From the NCBI GenBank assembly GCA_001858525.1, contig LAPX01000007.1, positions 1-64,000 of the forward strand: a stretch of DNA of 64,000 nucleotides. Direction: 5' to 3'. Both the position numbers and the translations under genes were made by a program. Positions 1-8,942 of the stretch are shown piece by piece (position 1 is the first letter of the stretch; each line of letters opens with the position of its first letter). This DNA is from Vampirovibrio chlorellavorus (GTDB lineage Bacteria > Cyanobacteriota > Vampirovibrionia > Vampirovibrionales > Vampirovibrionaceae). Below the pieces are notes generated by a model. That model did no database searches. It was not told the DNA's origin and worked only from the letters and a program-made list of their open reading frames with translations.

Positions 1-360
1 GCCACCGCCAAAAAACCGGTCGCTAAAAAAGCAGCTGCCAAGCCCGCAGCAAAAAAAGCCACTGCTAAAAAGCCGGTCGCTAAAAAAGCTGCTGCCAAAC
101 CCGCAGCAAAAAAAGCCACCGCAAAGAAACCGGTCGCTAAAAAAGCTGCTGCCAAGCCTGCTGTAAAAAAAGCCATCGCCAAAAAGCCGGTCGCTAAAAA
201 AGTGGTTGCCAAACCCGCTGTAAAAAAAGCCATGGCCAAAAAGCCGGTCGCTAAAAAACCAGCCGCCAACAAACCGGCGAAAACGGTAAAGGCACCCGTC
301 AGCAAACCACCGGCAGTGGAGTCCAAACCAACCCCGCAAGAGACTCCGGCAACCGCTTAA
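1..360 (+). CDS. Histone H1-like Lys/Ala/Pro-rich protein (3' part)
   Basis: The frame is open from the first base and ends in TAA at 358-360, so only the last 119 codons are visible. Residues 3 to about 90 are tandem 19-residue units of the type AKKPVAKKAAAKPAAKKAT. The last 30 or so residues lose the repeat and become richer in Pro, Thr and Glu. Basic Ala/Lys/Pro tails of this kind occur in bacterial histone H1-like nucleoid proteins (AlgP, Hc1 type), where they bind DNA non-specifically. The missing N-terminus could carry a folded domain, so the function is only a class guess. The stop overlaps the convergent acpS stop by 4 nt. Confidence 0.7.
   Translation, partial: ATAKKPVAKKAAAKPAAKKATAKKPVAKKAAAKPAAKKATAKKPVAKKAAAKPAVKKAIAKKPVAKKVVAKPAVKKAMAKKPVAKKPAANKPAKTVKAPVSKPPAVESKPTPQETPATA
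7..234 (+). repeat. Four 57-bp in-frame tandem repeats (19 codons each)
   Basis: Units begin at 7, 64, 121 and 178, and a degenerate fifth follows from 235. The period is exactly 57 bp, so copy-number change would alter tail length without a frameshift. Units differ mainly at the end (KKAT, KKAI, KKAM) and by A-to-V changes. Confidence 0.85.
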
Positions 361-845
361 GCGCGAATCAAGCCAGTCACAATGGCAGTGGCATAATCGC
401 CATCGTGAGAGAGGCTAAAGCGCCAACTTTCAATGTTTAACTGACTTGCGCATTGCAGAGCCCTCCCGCTCAAAACGAGTTCGGGGGGGCTTTGTTTATG
501 GGCAACCACTTCCACATCCTGCCAGTCAATCCCTTGCCCCCAGCCCAGCCCATTCAGACCAGAACCCAAAGCCTTAGCCACGGCTTCCTTCACTGCAATG
601 CGAGCAGCCACCCGCTTCAGAAAAAATGCTTCCCGGAAAACGCCTTCTCCCTGACAATAGGCCAATTCCTGAGGCGTTAAAAGGCGTTGTACAAAACGCA
701 GGCCCAACCGGGCATAACTTCGGTGCAATCTGGGGATATAAACCAGATCCGTGCCCACACGTAAATCAATAAAGGTATGCTGATTCAACGGGTTCTCCTG
801 AAAAACTGAGCGACACCATAGGCCAATAACCCGCATCCGATTCAC
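357..845 (-). CDS. acpS: Holo-[acyl-carrier-protein] synthase
   Basis: AcpS transfers 4'-phosphopantetheine from CoA to acyl carrier protein, activating it for fatty acid synthesis. The family start GTDLVYIPRL and the hallmark AVKEAVAKALGSGL (Mg/CoA-binding Asp and Glu regions) are both present. At 162 residues it is longer than the usual 120-130. The excess is an N-terminal stretch before GTDL that ordinary AcpS lacks. A GTG codon at 760, right before GTDL, would give a normal-length protein of about 133 residues, but I see no good ribosome binding site at either start. The function is secure and the start is not. Its 3' end overlaps the convergent Lys-rich gene by 4 nt. Confidence 0.92.
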   Translation of the reverse strand: MNRMRVIGLWCRSVFQENPLNQHTFIDLRVGTDLVYIPRLHRSYARLGLRFVQRLLTPQELAYCQGEGVFREAFFLKRVAARIAVKEAVAKALGSGLNGLGWGQGIDWQDVEVVAHKQSPPELVLSGRALQCASQLNIESWRFSLSHDGDYATAIVTGLIRA

Positions 846-857
846 AAGGGAATGGGT

Positions 858-1790
858 TTAAAAAACGCGCGTCATAGGGTTCACCGGATTCAAAAATTGC
901 AGGCGATTCGCCTGATAAGCGGCGTTGGAATTAGCCCTATGGGCGTAGGGATTAGAAAAGGGACGAATGCCAAATTGCACCAAACCCGCCTGCGACGCTA
1001 CCGCTGGAACGAAAGGGTGGGGAGATGACAAAGGCGCCGGAGCAGCAAGAGAAGGCGCGGTCGCCGGATTCTCATCTTTGGAGTCCAAGCAATTGCTCAC
1101 CACATCCACAATTTGTTCGGAGTGATCCCGCGTCATGCGCTCCAGAAAATACCCGGCCAAAGCCACACTGGGAACGGAACCCACCAAAATGGGAACCAGT
1201 TTATAAACCCCGTTCACGATAAAGGCTTTATTTTTGGCCAAAGCCGCAGCGGCCTCAGACAAACCTTGGGTTTTCACCTGTGCAGCCGCTTTTTCCTTCA
1301 GCACGTTAAGAACGGGCGCATCGAAAACACGAGACACGAACTTGGCCAATGGCTTTAACTCCCCGGAAGCCATAAACGGATCCGTGCAGTAGGCCAATTT
1401 CGGATCAAAGGCGGCCGGTCTGGTTTTAGAGGTTAAATCCTGCCAGAGTTGCTTGAAAGAATAGCCATCACTGAGCGAAGACACTTCCACGCCCAAAGGC
1501 TTGCGCAGGGCTTTTTGGGTAAAAGTCTGAAAGCCCCGCAGTAAGCCAAAGCCGGTCAGGAATCCGCCGACTTCACGCATATTGGTACGAATGGACTCCC
1601 GGTAGCGGAATGGACCTTCTGAGGTTCCCTGGGCCTTAATGGCAGAAATATTGGCCACACAGATCCGGGAAATAACCAGGGCCAAGGATGCCAAAATAAG
1701 AGATTGATCCCGGAAGAAGCCGGGTTTATTCACAATACTACTGCCCACATTTTTCAGAACACGGGGTGTGTTTTGAAGCACATGTATCAT
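858..1790 (-). CDS. Unassigned membrane-associated protein, second gene of a pair
   Basis: A 310-residue protein I do not recognise. The start chosen is ATG at 1790, because it overlaps the upstream gene's TGA as ATGA (1787-1790), typical of translational coupling. Hydrophobic stretches lie near residues 25-50 and around 190-215 (NGVYKLVPILVGSVPSVALA). The C-terminal third is Pro/Ala/Asn-rich low complexity. The layout (hydrophobic Gly-rich segments, a charged middle, a Pro-rich tail) matches the upstream partner at 1787-2836 and loosely the protein at 46733-47986. They may form a lineage-specific family, but that is inference. Confidence 0.6.
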   Translation of the reverse strand: MIHVLQNTPRVLKNVGSSIVNKPGFFRDQSLILASLALVISRICVANISAIKAQGTSEGPFRYRESIRTNMREVGGFLTGFGLLRGFQTFTQKALRKPLGVEVSSLSDGYSFKQLWQDLTSKTRPAAFDPKLAYCTDPFMASGELKPLAKFVSRVFDAPVLNVLKEKAAAQVKTQGLSEAAAALAKNKAFIVNGVYKLVPILVGSVPSVALAGYFLERMTRDHSEQIVDVVSNCLDSKDENPATAPSLAAPAPLSSPHPFVPAVASQAGLVQFGIRPFSNPYAHRANSNAAYQANRLQFLNPVNPMTRVF

Positions 1791-2836
1791 AAGCCACCCC
1801 CCGGCCAAGGCTTAGGCGACAGGCTCATGGGGTTGAGGACAGGCTGCTGCGCCATGAAAATGGGCGGTTGTGCCTGTGTTTTAGGATTAGGCAAATAGAC
1901 TGGTACCGCAGGCATGGGCAACGCCGCCGGGGCAGAGACCAGAGAAAGGGCCTTGTGCGTGACCACTGGCATAGGATCGGCCAAAGGAGAGACCAAGGGA
2001 GGTGTCAGGGTGGCCGCCCCTTTTTTGGGCTGCTTGCGGTTAAAAAACTTTTTAGCCCCGGGGGCAATGACCCGATCATTCATCCATTGGGTTAAGGAAC
2101 CACCCACCAGAGCACTACCCACCACACCGGTAAAAATGCCCAAAACCGCCAGCTGATTGTTGCGCTTGGCAAACTCTTTCAGCGGTTTCACTTCATTCAC
2201 AATTTTGCTTAAAGCGGCATCCAGTTGCTGAGGCTCTAAAGTCACGCCGCCCTTTTCAGCCACCTGCTCTACTTTTTTCCTGAACTGGTTCTTCACCGTC
2301 ACCAGATTGGCTTTCCCCAGGAGGGAATGGTCCTTGGTGGAACCGGGTAATTCATGTTCATACAAGGTGCTGAACACCGGGTTTTTAAAGGCCGTACCCT
2401 GAGCGCCATAAGTCTCCGCCACTGACTCTTTTAACTTTGAATCCAATTCGTGAACTTGGATGTTGAGGTTGTCGAGCATTTTTTTGAAGTCTGAGAACTG
2501 GGAATCATCAAGACTCTTCAGATCTTTCACCAATCTTTCATCGGAGAATTTCAGGACACGGCTTTTACAGCGGGTCAACAAATCAACCAGATCCTGCCCC
2601 AGGTGCAAACAGGCCATATAGCCCATCGTGCCCAAAATTTCCACAAAAAAGCGTTCGGCCATAGCCTGCTTTTTTTGGCCCTCGGTAAGGGTAGGATTGT
2701 TTTGCTTGGACGGTCGATTTTCCAGCACACGGGTCAGTCCGGTTGCCAAACGGGTCAACACGGCAACTTCAGCCAAGTACATTAAGTTTCTTGGCCGAGG
2801 CACTAGCTTGGATGTAACAGGCATAAGATTGCCCAC
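1787..2836 (-). CDS. Unassigned membrane-associated protein, first gene of a pair
   Basis: A 349-residue protein with no function I can name. Residues about 65-90 (RFFVEILGTMGYMACLHLG) and 238-262 (AVLGIFTGVVGSALVGG) are hydrophobic. Between them is a Lys/Glu-rich, probably helical region. The last 80 residues are Pro/Ala/Leu-rich. The second hydrophobic segment is followed by a basic stretch (KKFFNRKQPKKG), as in the 46733-47986 protein, where GIIGTGLSLGILGGG is followed by NPFFDK. It is translationally coupled to the downstream gene through an ATGA overlap, so the two are probably made together. Confidence 0.6.
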   Translation of the reverse strand: MGNLMPVTSKLVPRPRNLMYLAEVAVLTRLATGLTRVLENRPSKQNNPTLTEGQKKQAMAERFFVEILGTMGYMACLHLGQDLVDLLTRCKSRVLKFSDERLVKDLKSLDDSQFSDFKKMLDNLNIQVHELDSKLKESVAETYGAQGTAFKNPVFSTLYEHELPGSTKDHSLLGKANLVTVKNQFRKKVEQVAEKGGVTLEPQQLDAALSKIVNEVKPLKEFAKRNNQLAVLGIFTGVVGSALVGGSLTQWMNDRVIAPGAKKFFNRKQPKKGAATLTPPLVSPLADPMPVVTHKALSLVSAPAALPMPAVPVYLPNPKTQAQPPIFMAQQPVLNPMSLSPKPWPGGGL

Positions 2837-3134
2837 TACAAGGCCCTCGTATTCTTCAGTTGATACAGTGTGTCAATGTATACCGGTGTACTGAACGCAG
2901 CAACACTTCCAGAATGCAACATATCCCAAGGAAGCAGGAAAATCCCAAACGATTGCTTTGTCTATTATAAGAAACCCACTCACGCCAATTTGATGCTAAA
3001 AAGGTTCAAAAAAAAGACCCATCAAGCTTTTTGAGGCAGCTGAACCTCAAATTGTGCTGCTTAACATTTTTGTTTACAATAGATGAGTAGTTACTCTTGG
3101 GGGCTTAAGTTACCATATCGAGTAGCCTTCCAGT
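2837..3134. promoter_or_regulatory. Divergent intergenic region: near-palindrome and promoter
   Basis: For the plus-strand gene at 3135, TTGTGC (3052-3057), 17 nt, then TACAAT (3075-3080) is a reasonable housekeeping promoter. For the minus-strand pair, a consensus -35 TTGACA (complement of 2871-2876) is present, but its -10 is poor. Directly upstream of that -35 is the near-perfect palindrome GTATACCGGTGTAC (2878-2891, one mismatched pair), a possible operator. Confidence 0.45.
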
Positions 3135-4151
3135 ATGAGGAAAAGCACTTTACGCATGGCTTTACAGCATTTTTCCGCAGATATGCGTCACATTCCGCAA
3201 TGGTCCCTGGGGCTCTGTACCGTCCTGGCCGTGTGGGGCGTAATGACGCTTGGCATCAATATTACCGGGATTGCCCAGCAAGCATCGCCGCCCGCTGAAA
3301 AAAAAACAGCCCCCAACACAGCCGTTCAGCCTCTGGAACTGGAGCGTAAAAAATTCCCACAAGGCGAACTGTTCATTTTAAAAGTGCCTGCCCAAAGTGG
3401 CTACAAAGTGGTGCCTGCGGTCTCCAAAACCTTGGCTACTCTAAAGTCTCCCGTGTGGCAATCGATTATGCAACCCAGCGTGGGAGGTAAAAGGCCTGTA
3501 TTTATGATCAACGGGGGCTTTTTTGACCCCAGCAACAGCCTGACCACCTCGTTCATTTTCCAGGGTGGCCTGCTGGTGGCCGATCCCCGCATTAATCCCA
3601 ACCTGGTCAGCAACGAAAAACTGATTCCCTACCTGCCCAAAATCTTCAATCGCCCAGAATTAAGACTGTACCTCTGCCAGAAGAACAACGGTTCTTTCCA
3701 GACCCAGTACGACATTACCCCCCGTAATGCCAGCATTCCCAAGGACTGCCTGTTGCAATCCTCACTGGGGGCAGGCCCCACACTGCTGGCACAGGTTCAG
3801 GATCTGGCGGAAGGCTTTGTGGATTATAACGCCGCTGGCAAGCGCACCCGAGACCCCATTGGGGTGTGCGCTCTAAACGCTCGAAGTGCCGTGGGCATAA
3901 CAGCCAAAGGGGATATTCTATTGCTGATGGGCGCGCAAAACGCTAGTAATCCCAACAGCTCCGGCTTCACCCTCAGCGATATCGCCAACCTGCTAAAAGC
4001 CCGTGGGGCGGTCAAAGCAATGGCCCTGGACGGGGGAAGCTCTTCCAGCTTGTGGTATCAAGGGCAAACCATTTTTGGCAAATACGCCGCCAACAAGGCG
4101 CCGGTCATTCGGCCCGTGAAATCGGTCTTGATGGTGATTCCCAACACCTAA
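3135..4151 (+). CDS. Exported phosphodiester glycosidase-family (NAGPA domain) protein
   Basis: A 338-residue protein with a basic N-terminus and a hydrophobic segment at about residues 22-45, a signal peptide or anchor. The rest should be periplasmic. Signatures of the NAGPA/DUF2233 family are INGGFFDPSN (about residue 125) and MALDGGSSSSLWY (about residue 297). In characterised members the fold removes GlcNAc from phosphodiester-linked sugars. Bacterial relatives are often near sporulation or envelope genes and their substrates are mostly unknown. It stands alone between divergent and downstream genes. The substrate here is unknown; the family call is firm. Confidence 0.85.
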   Translation: MRKSTLRMALQHFSADMRHIPQWSLGLCTVLAVWGVMTLGINITGIAQQASPPAEKKTAPNTAVQPLELERKKFPQGELFILKVPAQSGYKVVPAVSKTLATLKSPVWQSIMQPSVGGKRPVFMINGGFFDPSNSLTTSFIFQGGLLVADPRINPNLVSNEKLIPYLPKIFNRPELRLYLCQKNNGSFQTQYDITPRNASIPKDCLLQSSLGAGPTLLAQVQDLAEGFVDYNAAGKRTRDPIGVCALNARSAVGITAKGDILLLMGAQNASNPNSSGFTLSDIANLLKARGAVKAMALDGGSSSSLWYQGQTIFGKYAANKAPVIRPVKSVLMVIPNT

Positions 4152-4194
4152 CCATTGCGGCTTAGCCTTACCTGACCAGCGCTTTACAAAAAAT

Positions 4195-4224
4195 TTCTAC
4201 ATTCGGGGCAGTTTCCATTACAAT
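4195..4224 (+). promoter_or_regulatory. Possible promoter for secD-secF
   Basis: TTCTAC (4195-4200), 18 nt, then TACAAT (4219-4224) lies about 220 nt upstream of secD. The -10 is good and the -35 weak. The 294 bp between the glycosidase-like gene and secD hold nothing else I can name; a minus-strand open frame there looks spurious. Confidence 0.3.
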
Positions 4225-4445
4225 AAACCGAATTGTGGATCTTGGACGGGCACACTTCCCCTGACCCGGAAGTACGAACAGGTCAGTAGCCAGCGATTGG
4301 CGACTTGTTGCGTCCCAAGGCCCGTCAAACCCCAGGGTTCTCAATAAAGCCGGGCAAACACGGCAATGGGAACAGCGAGAGACAGACATCCAAGCAAAAA
4401 AGAGATTCAGATTAAAAGCGATCAACCCAAAAAGAGATCAGTTCA

Positions 4446-5672
4446 ATGTTTAAAAATCCCAAAATCAACCTGCTTATAATCGTGGTGCTCATCATGGGGT
4501 CCCTGTGGACCGTGGTGAAAGACAAGGACAACATTCGTCTGGGTCTGGATTTAAAAGGCGGCACCCGCCTGACCTTGCAAGCAGAACCCACCCCGGACGT
4601 TCCCAAGATTCGCCCGGCCGATATGGACAGCCTGCAAACGGTCATTGAGCGCCGGGTTAACGGCATGGGCATTGGGGAATCGGTGGTTCAGCGGGCCGGA
4701 GAAAACCGCCTGATTGTAGAAATCCCCGGTGTTAAAGACCCCGAAGAGGCCAAACGCCGTTTGGGCCGCGTGGGCAAACTGGAATTCAAAAAACTGGATG
4801 CCCAACGCCAGTGGGTGAACACGGGTGTTTCCGGTAAAGACTTTACCAAGGCCGATGTGGCCACCAAGCAAAACGGGGAGTGGATTGTTCAGTTTGAGTT
4901 GAGCCCGGCAGGTGCAAAAAAGTTCGCGGATCTAACCCGTGAGCTGGCCCCCACCCGTGCCCCGATTGGCATTTTCTTTGATGATGAACAGGTATCCGCC
5001 CCAGCCGTGAACGAGCCCATTTTGGATGGCAGCGGCATGATTGAAGGCAACTTTACCCACGAAACCGCCAAGGAGCTGGTCGACACCCTGAACGCAGGGG
5101 CCTTGCCCGTTGACATTGAAGTGGTGGAAGAGAACACCGTTGGCCCCCTGCTGGGACAATCCTCCATCAAACAAAGCCTGTTTGCCGGATTGATTGGTCT
5201 GGGACTGGTTCTGGCCTTTATGATGCTTTGCTACCGCATGCGTGGCTTTGTGGCCGGTATGGCGCTGCTGGTTTACACCTTACTGACCTTCGCCATCTTT
5301 ATGACCGTCGGGGTGACCTTTACCCTGGCCGGTATCGCTGGCTTCATCCTCAGTATCGGGATGGCCGTGGATGCCAACATCCTGATTTTTGAACGCACCA
5401 AAGAAGAATTACGGGCCGGGCGCTCCAAGTGGAAAGCGGTGGAAGTCGGTTTCGATCGGGCCTTCCCCTCCATTTTTGACAGCAACACCACCACCCTCAT
5501 TACCTGCCTCTTGCTGTGGGTCATGGGCACTGGTGCGGTGAAAGGTTTCGCCCTGACTCTGGCCATCGGGGTAGGCGTCAGCATGTTCTCCGCCATTACG
5601 GTTACCCGAACCTTTTTACACCTGATTGACAATGCCAGTGGTGAGCCCACCGGCTCTCCCGTGAAGGCCTAG
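4446..5672 (+). CDS. secD: Protein translocase subunit SecD
   Basis: SecD works with SecF as a proton-driven accessory of the SecYEG channel, pulling exported chains across the inner membrane. The 408-residue protein has TM1 at about residues 7-25, then the family signature LGLDLKGGTRLTL. A periplasmic P1 head follows (AEDGxN-type region around GVKDPEEAKRRLGRVGKLEF), and five C-terminal TMs start near residue 245. The RND-type motifs SIGMAVDANILIFERTKEELR are intact. secF follows after about 45 nt, so the two form one transcript. yajC is not adjacent. Confidence 0.97.
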   Translation: MFKNPKINLLIIVVLIMGSLWTVVKDKDNIRLGLDLKGGTRLTLQAEPTPDVPKIRPADMDSLQTVIERRVNGMGIGESVVQRAGENRLIVEIPGVKDPEEAKRRLGRVGKLEFKKLDAQRQWVNTGVSGKDFTKADVATKQNGEWIVQFELSPAGAKKFADLTRELAPTRAPIGIFFDDEQVSAPAVNEPILDGSGMIEGNFTHETAKELVDTLNAGALPVDIEVVEENTVGPLLGQSSIKQSLFAGLIGLGLVLAFMMLCYRMRGFVAGMALLVYTLLTFAIFMTVGVTFTLAGIAGFILSIGMAVDANILIFERTKEELRAGRSKWKAVEVGFDRAFPSIFDSNTTTLITCLLLWVMGTGAVKGFALTLAIGVGVSMFSAITVTRTFLHLIDNASGEPTGSPVKA

Positions 5673-5716
5673 CCTTTGCCTTCCTGCCCAAGCATTTGAT
5701 GAAGAGATCGCACGAT

Positions 5717-6871
5717 ATGTCGAAACAAATCACCCCTGAAACCAATACGGCCATCAATGAAGGCCCCTTGAACCTTTATAAATATCGCTGGTTATTTATC
5801 GGCATCTCCCTGCTCTTTTTAGTGCCGGGAATTTATTTCATTGCGGCCAATATGATGGATCCGCAAATTCAGGCGCCGCTAAAGCTGGGAATCGACTTTA
5901 AAGGCGGCACCCTGCTGGAATACGGCTTCTCCAAACATGTGTCTCAGCCGGATGTGGAAAACATCAAGCACGTGTTCGATGAGCATGGGTACGCAGGCTC
6001 TGTGGTGCAAATTCAGGAACCCCGAGTCGGCATTAATAAAAAAGCGGTAGAAATCGGTGCCCCCCAAAATGAGGCCCCAACAACTGAGGCCCAAGCACCC
6101 CAGCCTCAAACAAGCGCTCAGCCACAAAAACCAACCACCCCAGCGGTAACCGCCGCCGCCCAAACCCAGACCGAAGACCCGCAAAACACGCAGATCGCCT
6201 CCATTGTATCCGTTCGGGCCAAGCACATGCAGGGCCAGGTGGATCAAGAGATTCTGAAAGATCTGGAAAGCCAATATGGACACATCACGGTGCTGCAAAA
6301 AAACTCCATGGGCCCGGCGCTGGCCAAGGAATTACTGAGCAACGGCTTGTTGGCCCTTGTTTTGGCTTACATCCTGATTGTGGGCTACCTGACTTACCGC
6401 TTCCAGTTTGATTTTGCCGTGTGCGCCGTAGTGGCCCTGCTGCACGACACCGTTTTCCTGCTGGGTATGTTTGCCATGTTTGGTCGCCTGTTTAACACCG
6501 AGGTCGACAGCCTGTTTATCACTTCGGTGCTAACCGTTATTGGCTTCAGCGTACACGACACCATCGTGGTCTTTGACCGCATTCGAGAGAACTTAAGGGT
6601 TTATTACACCAAAAAGCTGCCCTTTGTGACCATTATGAACATGAGCGTCAACCAAACCCTGACCCGCAGTATCAATACGTCCCTCACGGTATTGCTGACC
6701 ATGCTGGCCCTGTACTTCTTTGGGGGAGAGACCACCAAAGACTTCGTTCTGGCCATCATTATCGGGATTGCCGCAGGGACTTACTCCAGCATCTTCAATG
6801 CCAGCGTGTTACTGGCCATGTGGCGCAACCGGGCAGCATCTCCGCAGGCCCTTAAGCCAGCAACCGCCTAG
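5717..6871 (+). CDS. secF: Protein translocase subunit SecF with a Pro/Gln-rich insertion
   Basis: Partner of SecD. It carries the signatures KLGIDFKGGTLLEY and FSVHDTIVVFDRIREN plus six predicted TMs. I chose ATG 5717 because AAGAGA (5702-5707) lies at ribosome-binding distance; TTG 5696 and ATG 5699 in the same frame have no such site. SecF is usually about 300-320 residues and this one is 384. The extra length is a low-complexity Pro/Gln/Thr/Ala insertion in the first periplasmic domain (nt about 6060-6190), between the beta-strands before and after it. Such a flexible loop could hold the head away from the membrane, but that is inference. Confidence 0.95.
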   Translation: MSKQITPETNTAINEGPLNLYKYRWLFIGISLLFLVPGIYFIAANMMDPQIQAPLKLGIDFKGGTLLEYGFSKHVSQPDVENIKHVFDEHGYAGSVVQIQEPRVGINKKAVEIGAPQNEAPTTEAQAPQPQTSAQPQKPTTPAVTAAAQTQTEDPQNTQIASIVSVRAKHMQGQVDQEILKDLESQYGHITVLQKNSMGPALAKELLSNGLLALVLAYILIVGYLTYRFQFDFAVCAVVALLHDTVFLLGMFAMFGRLFNTEVDSLFITSVLTVIGFSVHDTIVVFDRIRENLRVYYTKKLPFVTIMNMSVNQTLTRSINTSLTVLLTMLALYFFGGETTKDFVLAIIIGIAAGTYSSIFNASVLLAMWRNRAASPQALKPATA

Positions 6872-6901
6872 TCAGTCAGGCTCCGCAAATACACCTAACT
6901 T

Positions 6902-6940
6902 TAAAAGACCTTGTCCCAACCAAAGTGACAAGGTCTTTTA
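6902..6940. terminator. Bidirectional terminator after secF
   Basis: A 14-bp perfect stem (6902-6915 with 6927-6940) with an 11-nt loop. It is A-rich on the left and T-rich on the right, so it can end both secF and the convergent gene at 6945-8162. Confidence 0.9.
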
Positions 6941-6944
6941 GTCT

Positions 6945-8162
6945 TTAAGGCTTCAGCAAAGGCCCCAGTACCCGACGACGGGCCGCAATCAATTGACGCT
7001 GCTTGTAATGGGCATGGGCACCATCCCCAATTTTGCTGTCCAGATAACTGGCTTTATCCAGCATCTGAATTTCGTAAGGGAAGGCAAAACGGGTTTCCGT
7101 ATGCCCCGCTCCGGACTTGACCCGCAGCAAATGACGGCAGGTAATATGCAGGGATCGATACTGGGGGGAACTCAGCGGATTGGCATTGTGGGGGCCTTCT
7201 TTGGGCAGAATGGAATCCGCGGTATGAAAGAAGTCCTGCAAGCTTTGCAAACTGCGCTGGCCCTGCTTGTACTCGGACAAAGCCTCTTCATAAAGGGCCT
7301 GAAAGTGCTCAAAATCGACCAGCGTATTCCGGGACCGACTGGGAATGACATTGGGGAAAAGAATGACCTTTTGCTCCCGCAAAATATCCACGGCCAGCAA
7401 GGCTTCCGCGGGATGAAAGGTGACCAGGCGAACGCCCACCAAGTCCCACACATTCTCAGCCACGTTCTCCTTTTTACAAAGCAGCTTAATCAGAATACTC
7501 TCACGGGGCTTGTGGTGCTTGGCCTCAAAGGCGTATAGCTTGAGCTCTCGAGCCCGGCGTCCCTTCAGAAGAATGGTGCCATCGCTCTGTGGCAGGAGGA
7601 CTTCCCGAAAACGGGACAGAATTGCTTCACTGGCCTGAGCGTGATGCTTATAGAGCGGACTGTTTTGAATGTAAACCAAAGTATGAATAACCTTCAGCAA
7701 GGCACAAGCCCAGGGCCGATTGGGATGACCGGGCTGAGAGGCCAGCAGTAATAAATCCAACACGTTCCGGTTGGCCGTAATCGACAGCGGAATCTTCTCC
7801 ATGGGGCTGAGAGGTTCCCCCAAGGCTTGCCAGTCCACCGAGCGGGTCAAAAAACGATGCTCTATAAAATGCACCGCCTCGATGAAATAGGCTTCCATCT
7901 CCGCCTGATCTTCGGGCAAATCCAGGTCAAAGCCGTAACTGGCCACAAACTCTTTGGCCTCTTCCCGGGTATAAACCGGCATCGAGGTCAAATCAATGGA
8001 AGATTTACCCTGAATCATGGCACCCAGAACTTCCCAGGGCATTTCAATGCCAAAAGGGTCGGGCAGGGTCAGCTCATAGCCAGCTAGAGGCAGTCCATCT
8101 CCGGGGCCCGCCAAGAGACCAGCAGGGAGATTGGAGTCATCGGTAAGAAACGTATCCGACAC
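6945..8162 (-). CDS. RelA/SpoT-synthetase-like domain protein
   Basis: A 405-residue soluble protein. The C-terminal half has the motif series of the (p)ppGpp synthetase fold: HHKPRESILIKL (compare RxKxxxSxxxK), NVWDLVGVRLVTF (compare DxxGxRI), QYRSLHITCRHLL (compare YRSxH) and PYEIQMLDK (compare EIQIRT). I see no HD hydrolase domain, TGS or ACT domain. The N-terminal 200 residues are not recognisable. It resembles a TIGRFAM-type uncharacterised family of nucleotidyltransferase-fold proteins rather than a standard RelA/SpoT. Whether it makes alarmones is open; the fold assignment is moderately firm. Confidence 0.6.
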   Translation of the reverse strand: MSDTFLTDDSNLPAGLLAGPGDGLPLAGYELTLPDPFGIEMPWEVLGAMIQGKSSIDLTSMPVYTREEAKEFVASYGFDLDLPEDQAEMEAYFIEAVHFIEHRFLTRSVDWQALGEPLSPMEKIPLSITANRNVLDLLLLASQPGHPNRPWACALLKVIHTLVYIQNSPLYKHHAQASEAILSRFREVLLPQSDGTILLKGRRARELKLYAFEAKHHKPRESILIKLLCKKENVAENVWDLVGVRLVTFHPAEALLAVDILREQKVILFPNVIPSRSRNTLVDFEHFQALYEEALSEYKQGQRSLQSLQDFFHTADSILPKEGPHNANPLSSPQYRSLHITCRHLLRVKSGAGHTETRFAFPYEIQMLDKASYLDSKIGDGAHAHYKQRQLIAARRRVLGPLLKP

Positions 8163-8564
8163 GCAAGTCTAGTCCCTTTCACACGTTCTAACAACACAAA
8201 CTACTGGTGATCTTCTTACTGACTAAATTTGGCGAACATCCGTCCTATCGGCAGAATTCTAAAAATATTGAGCCCCTGCGGAAAAAAATCAAATTTCAGG
8301 CGAAACATACTCCGTTATTAGGAGTCGAGCCGGTTCTAACACCTCTAAACTAATTATAGATCATGTTTCAGTGGAATCACTGCTTGATGCCCCCAAAGGC
8401 CCGACAGCAAGGAAACAGCCTGCTTCCAAAAACCAAAAAACCACCAAACCCTGAATAGCCCTGGGAATGACTTTGGCAAAATTGCATTCAAGTCCAAAGA
8501 AAACTTGCCGATAGCCAATTTAAATAGCCCCAAAGCGCTACCAAGCCCCAAAGGAGTGCAGCCC
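8163..8564. other. Intergenic region, no gene seen
   Basis: This 402-bp region separates two divergently oriented genes and should hold both promoters. It contains a small hairpin (ACTCC...GGAGT, near 8310-8326) and the AT-rich CTAATTATAG near 8351. A 31-codon frame starting at the ATG near 8362 has no ribosome binding site and was not called. Confidence 0.4.
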
Positions 8565-8852
8565 ATGAGACCCGTATCCACCCCCGCCAGCAAGTTGATT
8601 TTGGCAGCCAGTGCCCTCGTTTTGCTGGCTAGCCCTTGCCTTGCTTATGCCCCCGATGGGGATCTGATGAAAATCAAAGGGTACTCGCCAGAAGTTATTC
8701 AGACGGCCAACCAGCAACGTAGCCGCCAAGAGTGGAAAGAACCTTCTGTCCAGACCAAGTCCACCACGGAGCAATTCTTCCATAATATTTACTACGGCAA
8801 CTGGATGGGGCCCCTGGACGATTTTGGCGCTGAAGTCATACGAAAGCACTAA
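8565..8852 (+). CDS. Small exported protein, unassigned
   Basis: ATG 8565 is preceded by AAGGAG (8551-8556) with 8-nt spacing, a strong reason to prefer it over the in-frame ATG at 8505. The 95-residue product begins with a basic N-terminus and a hydrophobic core, LILAASALVLLASPCLAYA, a signal peptide probably cut after CLA or LAYA. The mature part is about 70 residues, charged and Tyr/Trp-containing (NIYYGNWMGPLDDFG), with no Cys after the leader. I do not recognise a family. It has its own terminator just downstream, so it looks monocistronic. Confidence 0.75.
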   Translation: MRPVSTPASKLILAASALVLLASPCLAYAPDGDLMKIKGYSPEVIQTANQQRSRQEWKEPSVQTKSTTEQFFHNIYYGNWMGPLDDFGAEVIRKH

Positions 8853-8889
8853 GTCAGGCTAACCAGCATCGCAATACATTTCAAACACT

Positions 8890-8920
8890 AAAAACGACGG
8901 GATCAACACCCGTCGTTTTT
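8890..8920 (+). terminator. Rho-independent terminator
   Basis: A 12-bp perfect stem (8890-8901 with 8909-8920), a 7-nt loop and a run of five T at the end. It terminates the small exported protein gene; the A-rich left arm could also serve the opposing small gene at 8943. Confidence 0.9.
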
Positions 8921-8942
8921 GCTAATTCTTGAAACGTAAGGC

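Noticed and set aside
4168-4425. Minus-strand 85-codon frame between the glycosidase-like gene and secD
   Set aside because: No binding site and a Cys/Arg-rich product without domain pattern; it covers the likely secD leader.
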